64,000 nucleotides of DNA from Lysobacterales bacterium. GTDB taxonomy: Bacteria; Pseudomonadota; Gammaproteobacteria; Xanthomonadales; Xanthomonadaceae. Where the stretch lies: the NCBI GenBank assembly GCA_016718605.1, contig JADKCY010000002.1, positions 1,552,501-1,616,500 on the forward strand. Direction: 5' to 3'. Below the pieces are notes generated by a model. It was not told the origin of the DNA. It made no database searches and was given only the letters and a program-made list of their open reading frames with translations. Shown one piece after another: positions 41,846 to 51,892 of the stretch. Numbering within the stretch: position 1 is the stretch's first letter; each line of letters begins with the position of its first letter. Position numbers and translations under genes: made by a program.

Positions 41846-43183
41846 ATGACCATTCAACGCAGTAACAAACGTCGCTTGTTGGCTCTGGCCGTTGCCGGTG
41901 CCTTGATGATTCCAATGGGTGCCCACGCACAAAGTGAACGCGAAGCCGCGCTCGAAGCACGCGTCGCCGAACTCGAACGCATGGTGATGGAACTCGCCAA
42001 ACAACAGGCGGCCGCACCAGTCGCACCGGCACCCGCCGCGCCAGCTGTACCTGGCGCCGCACCGCCACCGCCGCCCATACAAGCGGTCACCATCGTGCCG
42101 GGTGCCAATCCGGGCACACGCTTTGGTTTCGGCGGATTCATCAAGTCGAACTTCATGCAGACCGACTACGACGGCGCCAATCCTGCCGCGGGCAGCGTTG
42201 GACGAGACTTCTACCTGCCCGGCGCGGTACCCGTGGGTGGTCAAGACGAATCTGCCGTGTTTGATGCACACGCCAAACAATCCCGTTTCTGGTTCACCAC
42301 CGACACCGCGCTGGACAACGGACATGTGTTGAGCAGCCGTTTCGAGCTCGATTTTGCGGTTCCGGTCAGCGGTGACGAGCGCAACACCAACACCTACAAC
42401 CCGGTCCTGCGTCGCGCCTATCTGACCTATGACAAGTGGCTTTTCGGTCAGGAGTGGTCGAACTTCATGGATCTGGCTTCTCTTGCCGAATCGACCGACT
42501 TCCTCGGCCCCGGTGAGGGCATGGTGTTCGTGCGTCAGCCACAAGTTCGCTACACGGCCGGTGCTTGGTCGTTCTCGTTGGAAAACCCGGAGACCACCAG
42601 CCTGCCGTTCGGTGGCGGCGCGCGCATTGTGACGGATGACAATACGATTCCGGATTTCACGGCAAAGTACACCCACAAAGGCGCGTGGGGGCAGTTGTCG
42701 TTGGCAGGCGTTTTGCGGCAACTTCGCTACGACAATGCGGGTTCCTCGACAACGGACTCCGCTTTTGGTCTGAGCCTCGCGGGCAAAGTGATGTTCGGCG
42801 CGGATGACCTGCGTTTCCTGTTGACTACCGGATCTGGCATCGGTCGATATGTCGGCCTCAACTTCTTTGAAGACGCGGTTCTGGACGCCGGCGGCGATCT
42901 GGATGCACTCGACATGACGGCGGGCTATGTCTCCTACCGTCACGTCTGGGCAGGCAGTGTTCGTTCCAACCTGACTTACGGATTCGCCAAGGTGGACAAC
43001 GACCCCGCACTCACCGGATTGTCGGCCAACGCCAAGGCCAACAGCCTGCGCGCCAATCTGTTCTGGTCGCCGGTACCAAAACTCGATTTCGGTGTTGAGT
43101 TGTCCACGGTCGAGCGTGAGTTGGAAAGCGGCGCAGACGGCGGCTTCAACCGCCTTGATTTCATGGCCAAGTACTCGTTCTGA
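41846..43183 (+). CDS. DcaP-like outer-membrane porin
   Basis: 445 aa from the ATG at 41846, with GGGAGGGA upstream. Signal peptide (RRLLALAVAGALMIPMGAHAQ), then an N-terminal coiled coil (EREAALEARVAELERMVMELAKQQ) and Pro/Ala linker, then a beta-barrel beginning RFGFGGFIKSNFMQTDYDG and ending in the outer-membrane signature NRLDFMAKYSF (terminal Phe). This layout matches DcaP-family trimeric porins for organic acids. Its place next to DUF4212-actP and opposite acs suggests entry of acetate or other carboxylates. Confidence 0.85.
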   Translation: MTIQRSNKRRLLALAVAGALMIPMGAHAQSEREAALEARVAELERMVMELAKQQAAAPVAPAPAAPAVPGAAPPPPPIQAVTIVPGANPGTRFGFGGFIKSNFMQTDYDGANPAAGSVGRDFYLPGAVPVGGQDESAVFDAHAKQSRFWFTTDTALDNGHVLSSRFELDFAVPVSGDERNTNTYNPVLRRAYLTYDKWLFGQEWSNFMDLASLAESTDFLGPGEGMVFVRQPQVRYTAGAWSFSLENPETTSLPFGGGARIVTDDNTIPDFTAKYTHKGAWGQLSLAGVLRQLRYDNAGSSTTDSAFGLSLAGKVMFGADDLRFLLTTGSGIGRYVGLNFFEDAVLDAGGDLDALDMTAGYVSYRHVWAGSVRSNLTYGFAKVDNDPALTGLSANAKANSLRANLFWSPVPKLDFGVELSTVERELESGADGGFNRLDFMAKYSF

Positions 43184-43200
43184 TCAACCAGGGGAAAATC

Positions 43201-43464
43201 ATGTCCACACCCAATAAGGGTCACGCCGATTTCTGGCGTGCCAACCTTCGATTGATGCTTATCTTGCTGGCGATCTGGTTTGCGGTGTCCTTCGGGGCCG
43301 GCATTCTGTTTGCCGAGCAGCTCAACAGCATTCGCTTCTTCGGCTTCAAGCTCGGCTTTTTCTTCGCCCAGCAGGGTGCCATCTATGTCTTCGTTGCCCT
43401 GATCTATTTTTATGCTTGGCGCATGAATCAGATCGAGCGTGACTTCGACGTCCACGAAGACTGA
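43201..43464 (+). CDS. DUF4212 small subunit of acetate symporter
   Basis: 87 aa with two transmembrane segments (LMLILLAIWFAVSFGAGILF and GAIYVFVALIYFYAW) and the motif ADFWRANLRLMLILL. Proteins of this family are encoded just upstream of sodium:solute symporters of the acetate type and are thought to be partner subunits (as with YjcH-type proteins of actP operons). The spacing of 11 bp to the symporter gene supports cotranslation. Confidence 0.9.
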   Translation: MSTPNKGHADFWRANLRLMLILLAIWFAVSFGAGILFAEQLNSIRFFGFKLGFFFAQQGAIYVFVALIYFYAWRMNQIERDFDVHED

Positions 43465-43475
43465 GGAACACACAC

Positions 43476-45191
43476 ATGTCAGTACAAACTTGGACCTACC
43501 TGATCGTTGGCTTGTCGTTCGCGCTCTATATCGGTATCGCGCTGTGGGCGCGCGTGGGGAGTACGCGTGACTTCTACGTAGCGGGGGGTGGCGTGCACCC
43601 GATCGTCAACGGTATGGCGACCGCGGCCGACTGGATGTCGGCTGCCTCCTTCATTTCCATGGCGGGCTTGATTTCCTTCATGGGCTATGACGGTGCGGTG
43701 TATCTGCTCGGCTGGACCGGTGGCTACGTCTTGCTCGCATTGCTGCTAGCACCTTACCTCCGCAAGTTCGGCAAATTCACCGTGCCGGATTTCGTCGGGG
43801 ATCGTTACTACTCCGACACTGCGCGTCTCGTGGCAGTGGTCTGCGCGATCTTTGTGTCGTTTACCTATGTCGCAGGCCAGATGCGTGGCGTCGGCATCGT
43901 GTTCAGCCGCTTCTTGGAAGTGGACATCAACACGGGTGTCGTGATTGGCATGGCGATCGTGTTCTTCTACGCGGTACTCGGCGGCATGAAAGGCATCACG
44001 TATACCCAGGTGGCGCAATACTGTGTGCTGATCTTCGCCTACATGGTGCCTGCGATCTTCATCTCGTTGATGCTGACTGGCAATGCGATTCCGCAGTTGG
44101 GCTTTGGCGGCACGCTGGCCGATGGTTCGGGCACCTACTTGCTGGACAAACTGGACGGTCTTAGTACCCAGCTCGGATTTGGTGCCTATACCGACGGCAC
44201 CAAACCCATGACAGATGTGTTCGCGATCACCTTGGCATTGATGGTGGGTACTGCTGGCCTTCCGCACGTCATCGTCCGCTTCTTCACCGTGCCCAAGGTG
44301 CGTGATGCGCGCAAGTCCGCGGGTTGGGCGCTGCTGTTCATCGCCATCCTCTACACCACCGCACCGGCAGTGGCCTCGTTCGCTCGCGTCAACATGATCG
44401 AGACCATCAACGGCGTGGATGGCCAGGGCACGCTGCGTACCGAGGCGCCTTCATGGATCGGAAACTGGGAGAAAACCGGGCTGATCAAGTGGGAGGACAA
44501 GAACGGTGACGGCCGTATGTTCTACGCGAAGGACGAGCGCAACGAGATGACCATCGACAAGGACATCATGGTGCTGGCCAATCCGGAAATTGCCAAACTT
44601 CCGGCTTGGGTCATCGCCCTGGTGGCTGCCGGTGGCTTGGCTGCCGCACTATCAACTGCAGCAGGCTTGTTGCTGGTGATCAGCTCGGCGATTTCGCATG
44701 ACTTGCTGAAGAAAGTGGTCATGCCAAACATCACCGAAAAGCAGGAACTGTTGTTCGCTCGTATTGCTGCCGCGGGTGCAATCGTCGTGGCAGGGTTGCT
44801 GGGCATTTACCCACCTGGCTTCGTGGCGGAAGTGGTGGCCTTCGCCTTCGGCTTAGCCGCAGCGTCGTTCTTCCCGGCGATCATGCTCGGCATCTTCGAC
44901 AAGCGCACCAATATGCAGGGTGCCATTGCTGGCATGCTGACCGGTCTGGTCTTCACCGTCGGCTACATCCTCTACTTCAAGGGCATCTTCATCACCCCGA
45001 TGGCAGAGAACATTCCGGCAAACTGGTTGTTCGGTATCTCGCCCGAAGGCATCGGTTCGGTGGGCATGTTGTTGAACTTTGTAGTTGCGCTGGCGGTGTC
45101 ACGCGTTACACCGCCGCCGCCGGCAGATGTGCAGGCAATGGTCGACAGCATCCGCATTCCGCGCGGTGCGGGTACGGCCACGCATCACTGA
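43476..45191 (+). CDS. actP: Sodium:solute symporter, cation/acetate symporter type
   Basis: 571 aa polytopic transporter of the SSS family (about 13 transmembrane segments). Family markers: DFYVAGGGVHPIVNGMATAADWMSAASFISMAGLI at the N-terminus, GGMKGITYTQVAQYCVL and GTAGLPHVIVRFFTVP. A hydrophilic insertion of about 60 residues (NGVDGQGTLRTEAPSW to NPEIAKLP) is found in the DUF4212-associated subgroup. Likely takes up acetate for Acs. Followed by a strong terminator. Confidence 0.92.
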   Translation: MSVQTWTYLIVGLSFALYIGIALWARVGSTRDFYVAGGGVHPIVNGMATAADWMSAASFISMAGLISFMGYDGAVYLLGWTGGYVLLALLLAPYLRKFGKFTVPDFVGDRYYSDTARLVAVVCAIFVSFTYVAGQMRGVGIVFSRFLEVDINTGVVIGMAIVFFYAVLGGMKGITYTQVAQYCVLIFAYMVPAIFISLMLTGNAIPQLGFGGTLADGSGTYLLDKLDGLSTQLGFGAYTDGTKPMTDVFAITLALMVGTAGLPHVIVRFFTVPKVRDARKSAGWALLFIAILYTTAPAVASFARVNMIETINGVDGQGTLRTEAPSWIGNWEKTGLIKWEDKNGDGRMFYAKDERNEMTIDKDIMVLANPEIAKLPAWVIALVAAGGLAAALSTAAGLLLVISSAISHDLLKKVVMPNITEKQELLFARIAAAGAIVVAGLLGIYPPGFVAEVVAFAFGLAAASFFPAIMLGIFDKRTNMQGAIAGMLTGLVFTVGYILYFKGIFITPMAENIPANWLFGISPEGIGSVGMLLNFVVALAVSRVTPPPPADVQAMVDSIRIPRGAGTATHH

Positions 45192-45213
45192 TTGCAACAC
45201 CAGTAGCTAAAAC

Positions 45214-45244
45214 AAAAAGGGCGACCCAATGGGTCGCCCTTTTT
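45214..45244 (+). terminator. Rho-independent terminator, bidirectional
   Basis: AAAAA, stem GGGCGACCC, loop AAT, stem GGGTCGCCC, TTTTT then more T. Nine perfect GC-rich pairs plus the A/T extension. Ends actP on the plus strand and can serve the small membrane-protein gene on the minus strand. Confidence 0.95.
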
Positions 45245-45294
45245 GTTTTTCCAACATCGAGTGCCGATCAACAATCACGCCGAGGTGGCAGCCC

Positions 45295-45558
45295 TCAGTG
45301 GTCGCCCGCCGTCTGGCTCTCATTGATTTTGCGTTGTGCCTGTTCGCGCAGCCGTCGAATCTCTTCTGCACCCAACAACTGCGATTCGTCCCGCGATTGA
45401 CCTGCAATTCGCGAGGACACCAACAGCAGGGTGCCGTAAATCATGGCCACCAGTGCGATCAGCAGACACAAAGCCGCCAAACCCATCGATTGCGCTTTGA
45501 ACACGATCACGAACGAGATCAAGGCAATGGCATAGCTGGCCCAAGGCTTCCAAGACAT
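45295..45558 (-). CDS. Small two-helix membrane protein of unknown function
   Basis: 87 aa; GGGAG seven bases before the ATG. Two transmembrane helices (WASYAIALISFVIVFKAQSM and LAALCLLIALVAMIYGTLLLVSS) are followed by a charged C-terminal helix (EEIRRLREQAQRKINES). No family recognised. Convergent with actP and sharing its terminator; divergent from the Asp-box protein gene. Confidence 0.7.
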   Translation of the reverse strand: MSWKPWASYAIALISFVIVFKAQSMGLAALCLLIALVAMIYGTLLLVSSRIAGQSRDESQLLGAEEIRRLREQAQRKINESQTAGDH

Positions 45559-45781
45559 CTTTGTCTCCCAGAAAAGGACGCCAAGAGTGTACCGACTGGA
45601 TCAGACGCTGGGCGAAACCCCGTCCCACTGGATCGTCCGTTCGTCGGCCAGCGCGTTCATACTGGCAGAAAGTTACGCCATGTTCCGTTTGTGCTGTGGC
45701 ACGTTAGCGCGGCGTCCGAGAACATTGACGGTTTCGGCGAGCGACAGGCGGCGGTGTTTTTCGAGTTTCAATGGAGGGGTT

Positions 45782-48731
45782 ATGCGAGCAATAGGTGCAT
45801 GGGCAATCGCGCTGCTGAGCTTGGCTGCATCGAGTCAACTTCAGGCGGCGGCGGGCTATTGGAGCGGCTCAGGTCCGTTCGGCGGACCGATCTATGACGT
45901 GATCATCGATCCAGCGACGCCCAGCGTTGTTTACGCCAGCACGCGAGGTGGATTGTATCGATCCGATGACTCCGGCAGCAGTTGGCAGCGCAAAGACGAT
46001 GGCGTTACCGCAGGGTCATCAGCCGGAATGGTGCTGGCCGCCGACCCCGATCTCGCGGGTCGACTGCTGGCAGTGGATTGGTCGTTCCGCGTTTTTCGCA
46101 GTTCGGATCGCGGAGACAACTGGACGCCCACGGGTTTCGTCCCGCCTACGGGGGTTGGCGTCATTAGCGTCGCAGATGTCCCAGGCGTCGCCGGTAGCTT
46201 CTACGTGCTCACTTCGCCAGTCGGCGTTTACAAGACGACTGACAATGGCAGCACCTTTACGGAAGTGGTGACCGGCATTGCTGCGGGTGCGACCGCGAGT
46301 TTCATTCGGACCGATCGCGATGCCCCGAACGTCGTGTTCGTTGGCGTTTCGGACTATTACAACTCGGTCGATCCGGCGGCGACCGCGTGGATCTGGCGCA
46401 GTCTGGATGGCGGTGCCTCATGGGTAGTCAGTTACGACACCGCGGGTTTTCCGGCCAATCCTGGCTTCACAGAAGACTTGTCGTTTGGTGCAGGGAGCAC
46501 GATTTACGCGACTGCCAGCAGCCAGGTACTCAAGTCCATTGACAATGGGATGACTTGGAGCGTTGGACCGGTTGTTGGCAATATCGTCAAAGCGCATCCC
46601 ACGATTGCCGATAGCGTGTTTGTCGCCAAGGGTTACAGTGGCGGTGCCGCGGGGGATACCTTCTACACCAGTACCGATGGTGGCCTGACGTTCTCTTCGA
46701 CAAGTACCGGACTGCAGCCGAACACCACCTACGGTGGAGACGCAGCGATCACCAAGATCGAGCTGCACCCCAACTTTGCCAGCACGCCACGAATTTTTCT
46801 GGCCACCAGCGCAGCCGGCATCTACTTCAGCAACAACGGAGGCGTCTCCTTCGTCGAGCGTCATACGGGAATCGCTGCGGTCAACGTGCGCGCGTTGACG
46901 GCGTTACCCGATCCGGGTCGATGGCTGGCCGGTAACGGTGACGCGTTCACCGCGTCACCCGGCATCTTCAGCAGTGCAAATTCCGGACTGACCTGGAGCC
47001 CTGCGAATGATGGTCTGCGCGCCTATAACATCCGGGCGATCACGGTCGATCCGACGGTCAATCCGAATCCGGACGACGGCCCGGCGACCGTCTACGCCGG
47101 CGGCCAGAGTGCCACCTCAAGTTTTGGCGGACTGCGCAATGGTGGGCTCTACAAGAGCACCGATGGTGGATCTACGTGGTCTGTCATCGATGCGGGTTTG
47201 CCAACCAGCGGTTCACCCGGCACCGTTGCCACCGTATTTGCGCACGGTCAGAACGGTCGCGCTCGATCCGCGCTCCTGCGCATCGCCGCCAATTTCTGGC
47301 GCGTGCGTTTCCGGACCGTTGCAGACGGTCTTTGCGACAGCCACCGGAACGTTCGGTATCGTCGATGGTGGCGATTTGATCAGCCGTGAAACCATCACGC
47401 ACCGGATCATCAAGAGCACTGACGCAGGCGCAAGCTGGACTGCGTCGGACACAGGACTTCCGGCGCCGGTCTACGGTGCGCCAGTGGGAATTTCTCCAGA
47501 CCAGTCGGCACCCTTGGAAGAACAAATCACACCGGTTCCCTTGGTATTGAATGCCACCAATCCACAGATCGCCTATGTCGGAACATATCTGGCGTATCGC
47601 CGCAACGCAGACATGGCGGTCGTACCTCCCAGCATCGTCAACGGCGTGTTCAAGACCGTGGATGGTGGTGCGAGCTGGACGCCGGTGAACAGTGGCCTGC
47701 CGCGTTACACAGGAAGTACCACGACGGCGCTGGACGTGTTGGCGCTGGCGATTCACCCAAGCAATCCCGACATCGTCTGGGCAACTTTGGTTGATCTCGT
47801 TTCGCCCACGCGTGTGGGCTACATCTACAAGACCACCAACGGCGGTGCGAGCTGGACCAATGTGTCGACGGGATTGAACACGGATGCAGATATCCGCGCA
47901 TTGATCGTGGACCAGAGTGATCCGAACATCCTCTATGCCGCAGGCGCAGGCACGGTGGCCAATCCTGGCGCAGTGTACAAGAGCAGCGATGGCGGCCTGA
48001 CCTGGTTGTCGCTGAGTGTCGGATTGCCTGCGGATGCAGCGCTCTCGTTGGCACTGGATCCGCTCAATTCGCAGATTCTCTACGCCGGGACCAATGCAGC
48101 CGTCTGGCAGATCGAGCAGGTGCTCGATACAGACGGCGATGGTGCGCCAGACCTGACCGAGGCAGCCGCACCCGGCGGTGATGGCAATGGCGATGGCGAC
48201 CCGGACTCGATACAGAGCAATGTGGGTTCCAGCATCGTCCAACTGACCCGCGCAGGACAAAGTCTCATGGTGGCGGGCTCTTTTACTGCCGAAGTAGTCA
48301 GCGGCATCGGCGCCAACTGCAGCCAGATGGTAGACGTGCAGGGTCAGATCGCCGCGCGTTCAGGACGCGATTATCTGCCGGGCGGCGAGGGGCAAGGTCT
48401 GTACTACGCCTATCCTCAGGATCTGGTGCGCTTCGAGTTGCCACGTTGCGAACAGGTGGTAGTCGATCTCACATTCCATGCGCCGGGCGTCGATTTCACC
48501 ACGCCGGGCTGGACGATGCGCATGTATGGTCCAAGCGTTCCCGGTGATGACGCCAGTATGGGCTGGCATGCCTTAGGTTCCATCGCACAACGACTTGACG
48601 CGCGGACGTGGCGCCTCAGCCTCAACGCCAACAGCTTTGGAAGCTACCGGCCCGACAGCGATGCCATCCTCTTCGTTGGTGGCCCCGCGTTCTTCGATAC
48701 ATCACTGTTCGCGGACGGATTCGAAAACTGA
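45782..48731 (+). pseudogene. Exported Asp-box (BNR/sortilin-like) repeat protein, interrupted by a frameshift
   Basis: Reading starts at 45782 (GGAGGGG five bases before the ATG) with a signal peptide (IGAWAIALLSLAASSQLQA). It continues in one frame to about 47240 and then in the next frame to 48731, about 983 codons in all. Many Asp-box repeats appear in both parts (LYRSDDSGSSW, VFRSSDRGDNW, WRSLDGGASW, LYKSTDGGSTW, then IIKSTDAGASW, FKTVDGGASW, IYKTTNGGASW, VYKSSDGGLTW), so the two parts are one gene. In the intact reading, RTVALDPRSCASPP follows the GTVATV region. A dangling calcium-loop stretch (DTDGDGAPDLTEAAAPGGDGNGDGD, split) precedes the last domain, and the protein ends SLFADGFEN. 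Could be a true frameshift or a one-base assembly error. Confidence 0.75.
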
Positions 48732-48822
48732 TCGCTTCTCGCAGCCGGGTGTCGATAGACACCCGGTTGTTGCGCGCAGCGCACCTGTCGCTGCGAGCGG
48801 ATCGGCAGCATTCCGCCCTTCC

Positions 48823-50238
48823 TCAAAGTACCGGCGCAAACAGACGCGCCGTGGCCTCGGCCAAGCGACGCCACAAGGGCAGAATCCTTGGGCGAATGAC
48901 TTCGCGGGTATGGCCCAAATCGGTTTCGATAATGTGCTGCAAGGTCGCGGCCGGTGCCTGACCGTGCAAACAAACGCATAACTCGAAATTGAGTCGGAAA
49001 CTGCGTTCGTCAAAGTTGGCGCTGCCAAGAATACTGAGTTGACTGTCAACCAACATGGCTTTGGTATGCAGCATGCGCGGCAGGTATTCAAACACCCGGA
49101 CGCCCGCGCGCAGCAACTCGTCATAGAAGGACCGACTGGCCAGCGTGACGAGCCAGGTATCGGCCCGCCTCGGCACCAGCAGGCGCACATCGATGCCGCG
49201 CAGGGCTGCAGAGGTCAATGCGAATCGTGCCGCCTCGGTGGGAACGAAGTAGGGCGTCACCAACCACAAACGTTGGCTGGCGTCGTGAATGGCCTGCACC
49301 AGCACCCGATGAATTGGCTCCCACCGATTGTCCGGTCCGGAGGGTAGCCACTGGGCTGCCAATTCCCCCGGTGGCAGGGTCGGGAACAAGCCATGTTGGA
49401 TCAACGGCTTGCGGGTGGCGTACATCCAGTCCTCAATGAACACGGCCTGCAATCCATGGACAGCCTCTCCCTCCATCCGCAAGTGCAGATCGCGAAAGGC
49501 GTCCGAGCGCAGTCGCTCGTCCTGTTGATCGGTCAGATTCACGCCGCCCGCGAAGCCAACCCGGCCATCGATCACCACGATTTTGCGATGGGTACGCAGA
49601 TTGAGCAGAGGCTTGAGAGTGGCAAGTCGGAATGGGTGAAAGAAGGCGACTTCCCCGCCTGCGTCGCGCAAGGGTTTGAGGAAGCGCCAGTTCAAGCGCG
49701 CCGAACCCACCGCATCGGCCAGCAGGCGTACCTGAACACCCCGCGCAGCGGCCTTGATCAAGGCCTCCCGGATCGCCATGCCGGTTTGGTCGGGTTCGAC
49801 AATGTAGTACTCCAGATGCACATGCTGGCGAGCGTTACCAATCGCTTCCAACAGCGCACTGAAGGTCGCAGCGCCATCACTGAGCATATCGATGCGCTGT
49901 GCCGTGGAGATGGGTTGCGCCGTGGTTCGCTGGGTCAGCGTGATGGCGCGCGCGGAAGCGGGTTGCTCGGCCAGCGCTGCCAAAGTGGCAGGCTCGATCC
50001 AGTCATCGACCTGCCCCAACCGCTGGCGATTGCGCCGCCGACGCAGCGCCTGGCGCTTGATCCGCATCGGGCCAAACCAGTGGTACAGCGCAAAACCCAC
50101 CACCGGCAGGAGCGAGAGGCCAAGTATCCACGCCATGGTGGACGCGGACGAGCGTTTCTGTAGCACGATCCAAGCGGACAACACCACCAGATAGGCGGCC
50201 CAGCCCACAGACAATACGAGACTCAGTTCGGCAAGCAT
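48823..50238 (-). CDS. cls: Cardiolipin synthase (phospholipase D family)
   Basis: 471 aa inner-membrane enzyme that condenses two phosphatidylglycerol molecules (or a related pair) to cardiolipin. Two N-terminal transmembrane helices (LVLSVGWAAYLVVLSAWIVL and STMAWILGLSLLPVVGFALYHWFG) precede two PLD motifs, HRKIVVIDGRVGFAGG and HTKAMLVDSQLSILGSANFD (HxKxxxxD both complete). Length and layout fit ClsA. The stop lies near the end of the convergent Asp-box gene. Confidence 0.93.
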   Translation of the reverse strand: MLAELSLVLSVGWAAYLVVLSAWIVLQKRSSASTMAWILGLSLLPVVGFALYHWFGPMRIKRQALRRRRNRQRLGQVDDWIEPATLAALAEQPASARAITLTQRTTAQPISTAQRIDMLSDGAATFSALLEAIGNARQHVHLEYYIVEPDQTGMAIREALIKAAARGVQVRLLADAVGSARLNWRFLKPLRDAGGEVAFFHPFRLATLKPLLNLRTHRKIVVIDGRVGFAGGVNLTDQQDERLRSDAFRDLHLRMEGEAVHGLQAVFIEDWMYATRKPLIQHGLFPTLPPGELAAQWLPSGPDNRWEPIHRVLVQAIHDASQRLWLVTPYFVPTEAARFALTSAALRGIDVRLLVPRRADTWLVTLASRSFYDELLRAGVRVFEYLPRMLHTKAMLVDSQLSILGSANFDERSFRLNFELCVCLHGQAPAATLQHIIETDLGHTREVIRPRILPLWRRLAEATARLFAPVL

Positions 50239-50271
50239 GCGCGGCTTATAGCACGCGCACGCGTCAAGACT

Positions 50272-51126
50272 TCATCGGGCAAGAAAGTACCAAACCAGAA
50301 CACCCAATCCCAACGCGACGCGATAAATGACAAAGGGCATCACACCGATTCGCCGAATGATCTTGAGGAAGCCGTGTATGACGACGACGCCAGCAATCGC
50401 CGAGATCAGTGCACCCAGAGCAAAATCGCCCCACACCACCCGTTCTTCGCTCAACACCAGCTCCATGACGCCATGCGCCGTTGCCAGCACCATGACAGGC
50501 GCTGACATCAGGAAGGAGTAACGCGCCGCCGCCGCACGGGTCAGACCCAGAAACAGCCCGGCGGTCATGGTAACGCCAGAACGGGAGGTACCTGGAATCA
50601 GCGCGAGTGCCTGTGCACAGCCAATCAGGAACGCCTGACGCAAACTCATGTGTGCGAACACGGCATTGGCACCTTCCACAAAATCGGCATCCGCGGCGAC
50701 TTGCCGGACACCATTGCCACGGGCGTTTCGGTCGGCCAAGCCGAGCAGAATCCCGAACAGCACCAGACAAAAACCAATCGTGAGCGGATGACGCAACAGA
50801 TTGGCCCCGGCTTCGCCCATCGCGAGCCCGACGATGGCGGCTGGCACAGTCGAGAGTGCCAGTCCAAGCGCCAAACGTTGCATCGGATTGAGCACGTGGC
50901 CGGGCCGCCAGCGCAGCACCTCGAGCAGCAGCGCAAGGAAGTCCGAACGAAAGTACACCAGCACAGCCAGCAAGGTGCCGAAATGCAACGCCAGATCAAA
51001 CGCCAGACCCTGATAGTCCCAGCCCAGAAACAAGCTCGCCAGCACAAGATGTCCGGAGCTCGACACCGGCAAAAACTCGGTCAGCGCCTGAACCAGCGCC
51101 AGAATCAGGATATGCAGAAATTCCAA
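50272..51126 (-). CDS. uppP: Undecaprenyl-diphosphatase UppP (BacA)
   Basis: Membrane phosphatase that recycles undecaprenyl pyrophosphate for cell-wall precursor export; overproduction is linked to bacitracin resistance. 284 aa with about eight transmembrane helices. Signatures: ALTEFLPVSSSGHLVLA (catalytic Glu and phosphate-binding SSSGH) and the second motif LIPGTSRSGVTMTAGLFLG. Upstream of cls on the same strand with 34 bp between. Confidence 0.96.
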   Translation of the reverse strand: MEFLHILILALVQALTEFLPVSSSGHLVLASLFLGWDYQGLAFDLALHFGTLLAVLVYFRSDFLALLLEVLRWRPGHVLNPMQRLALGLALSTVPAAIVGLAMGEAGANLLRHPLTIGFCLVLFGILLGLADRNARGNGVRQVAADADFVEGANAVFAHMSLRQAFLIGCAQALALIPGTSRSGVTMTAGLFLGLTRAAAARYSFLMSAPVMVLATAHGVMELVLSEERVVWGDFALGALISAIAGVVVIHGFLKIIRRIGVMPFVIYRVALGLGVLVWYFLAR

Positions 51127-51153
51127 GGAAACGTCCTTGTTGATGGCGGCGAA

Positions 51154-51780
51154 TCAGCGCAGTCGCGCGTTGAGCGTGTAAGTCCCATACAGGGCGGTTT
51201 CCGCCAGGATGTGACCTTGCATGGCGCGGTGCAACTCAGTTATGCCGAACCCGTGCGGCAGCTCGAGTTGCGCGACATCCAGCGCAAACAGGCGAAAGAA
51301 GTAGCGATGAACCTTGGCATCGTTGAAGGGCGGACAGGGGCCGTCGTAGCCCAGATACAGACCCTCCATGTCGGGATCACCCTTGAACCAGGCGGTGTAG
51401 TCGTTGCGGCCCTGCACACTGCCTTCCGGGCCGGTGGGCAGGGCTTTTCCACGCGCGGTGATTCCCTCGCTGCACGCCCCCGCCGCAATCGACGTCACGT
51501 TGGCCGGGATATTGGCGATCAACCAGTGCACGAAGTCCACCCTCGGCAGTGCGTCGTGAACCTCGCGGTCGGGCTGATTGACATCTGTTGCGACCGACGG
51601 CACATCGGGATCAACACAGATCAGCGCATATGACCCTGTTGCCACGGGTGCATCCTGCCAATGCAAGTCCGGATTGCGGTTCGAGGAAAGCACACAGGGG
51701 CTGTCGGCGCCGGGCTGACAGAAAGCGTATTCCGCAGGGATGGGTTGTTGATGGCGGATGGCGTGGCTGCTCAGTTGCAT
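51154..51780 (-). CDS. YbhB/YbcL-family PEBP-like protein
   Basis: 208 aa phosphatidylethanolamine-binding-protein fold. The start at 51780 (MQLSSHAIRHQQPIPAEYAF) was chosen because the longer frame has an Arg-rich prefix. Motifs: NPDLHWQDAPVATGSYALICVDPDVP (ligand-pocket Asp-Pro-Asp), FVHWLIANIP and the GPCPP loop of the family. It lacks an obvious signal peptide. Biological function of bacterial PEBP proteins is largely unknown. It precedes uppP by 28 bp. Confidence 0.88.
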   Translation of the reverse strand: MQLSSHAIRHQQPIPAEYAFCQPGADSPCVLSSNRNPDLHWQDAPVATGSYALICVDPDVPSVATDVNQPDREVHDALPRVDFVHWLIANIPANVTSIAAGACSEGITARGKALPTGPEGSVQGRNDYTAWFKGDPDMEGLYLGYDGPCPPFNDAKVHRYFFRLFALDVAQLELPHGFGITELHRAMQGHILAETALYGTYTLNARLR

Positions 51781-51827
51781 GACGATCTCCGATGGCTTGC
51801 GCGGCAGAACAAGGGTTCCGGAACGGA

Positions 51828-51857
51828 ACAGGCCACGGATTGTAATCCGTGGCCTGT
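51828..51857. terminator. Perfect 14-bp inverted repeat downstream of the kinase gene
   Basis: ACAGGCCACGGATT, loop GT, AATCCGTGGCCTGT: a perfect stem of 14 pairs between the convergent... same-strand genes for the kinase (ending 51893) and the PEBP protein (starting 51780). On the minus strand no T run follows the stem, so it is either a weak terminator, an mRNA-stabilising stem, or an operator for the PEBP gene. Confidence 0.55.
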
Positions 51858-51892
51858 GGCTTTCTGCGGGCAACTACTGATACAGCCGACAC

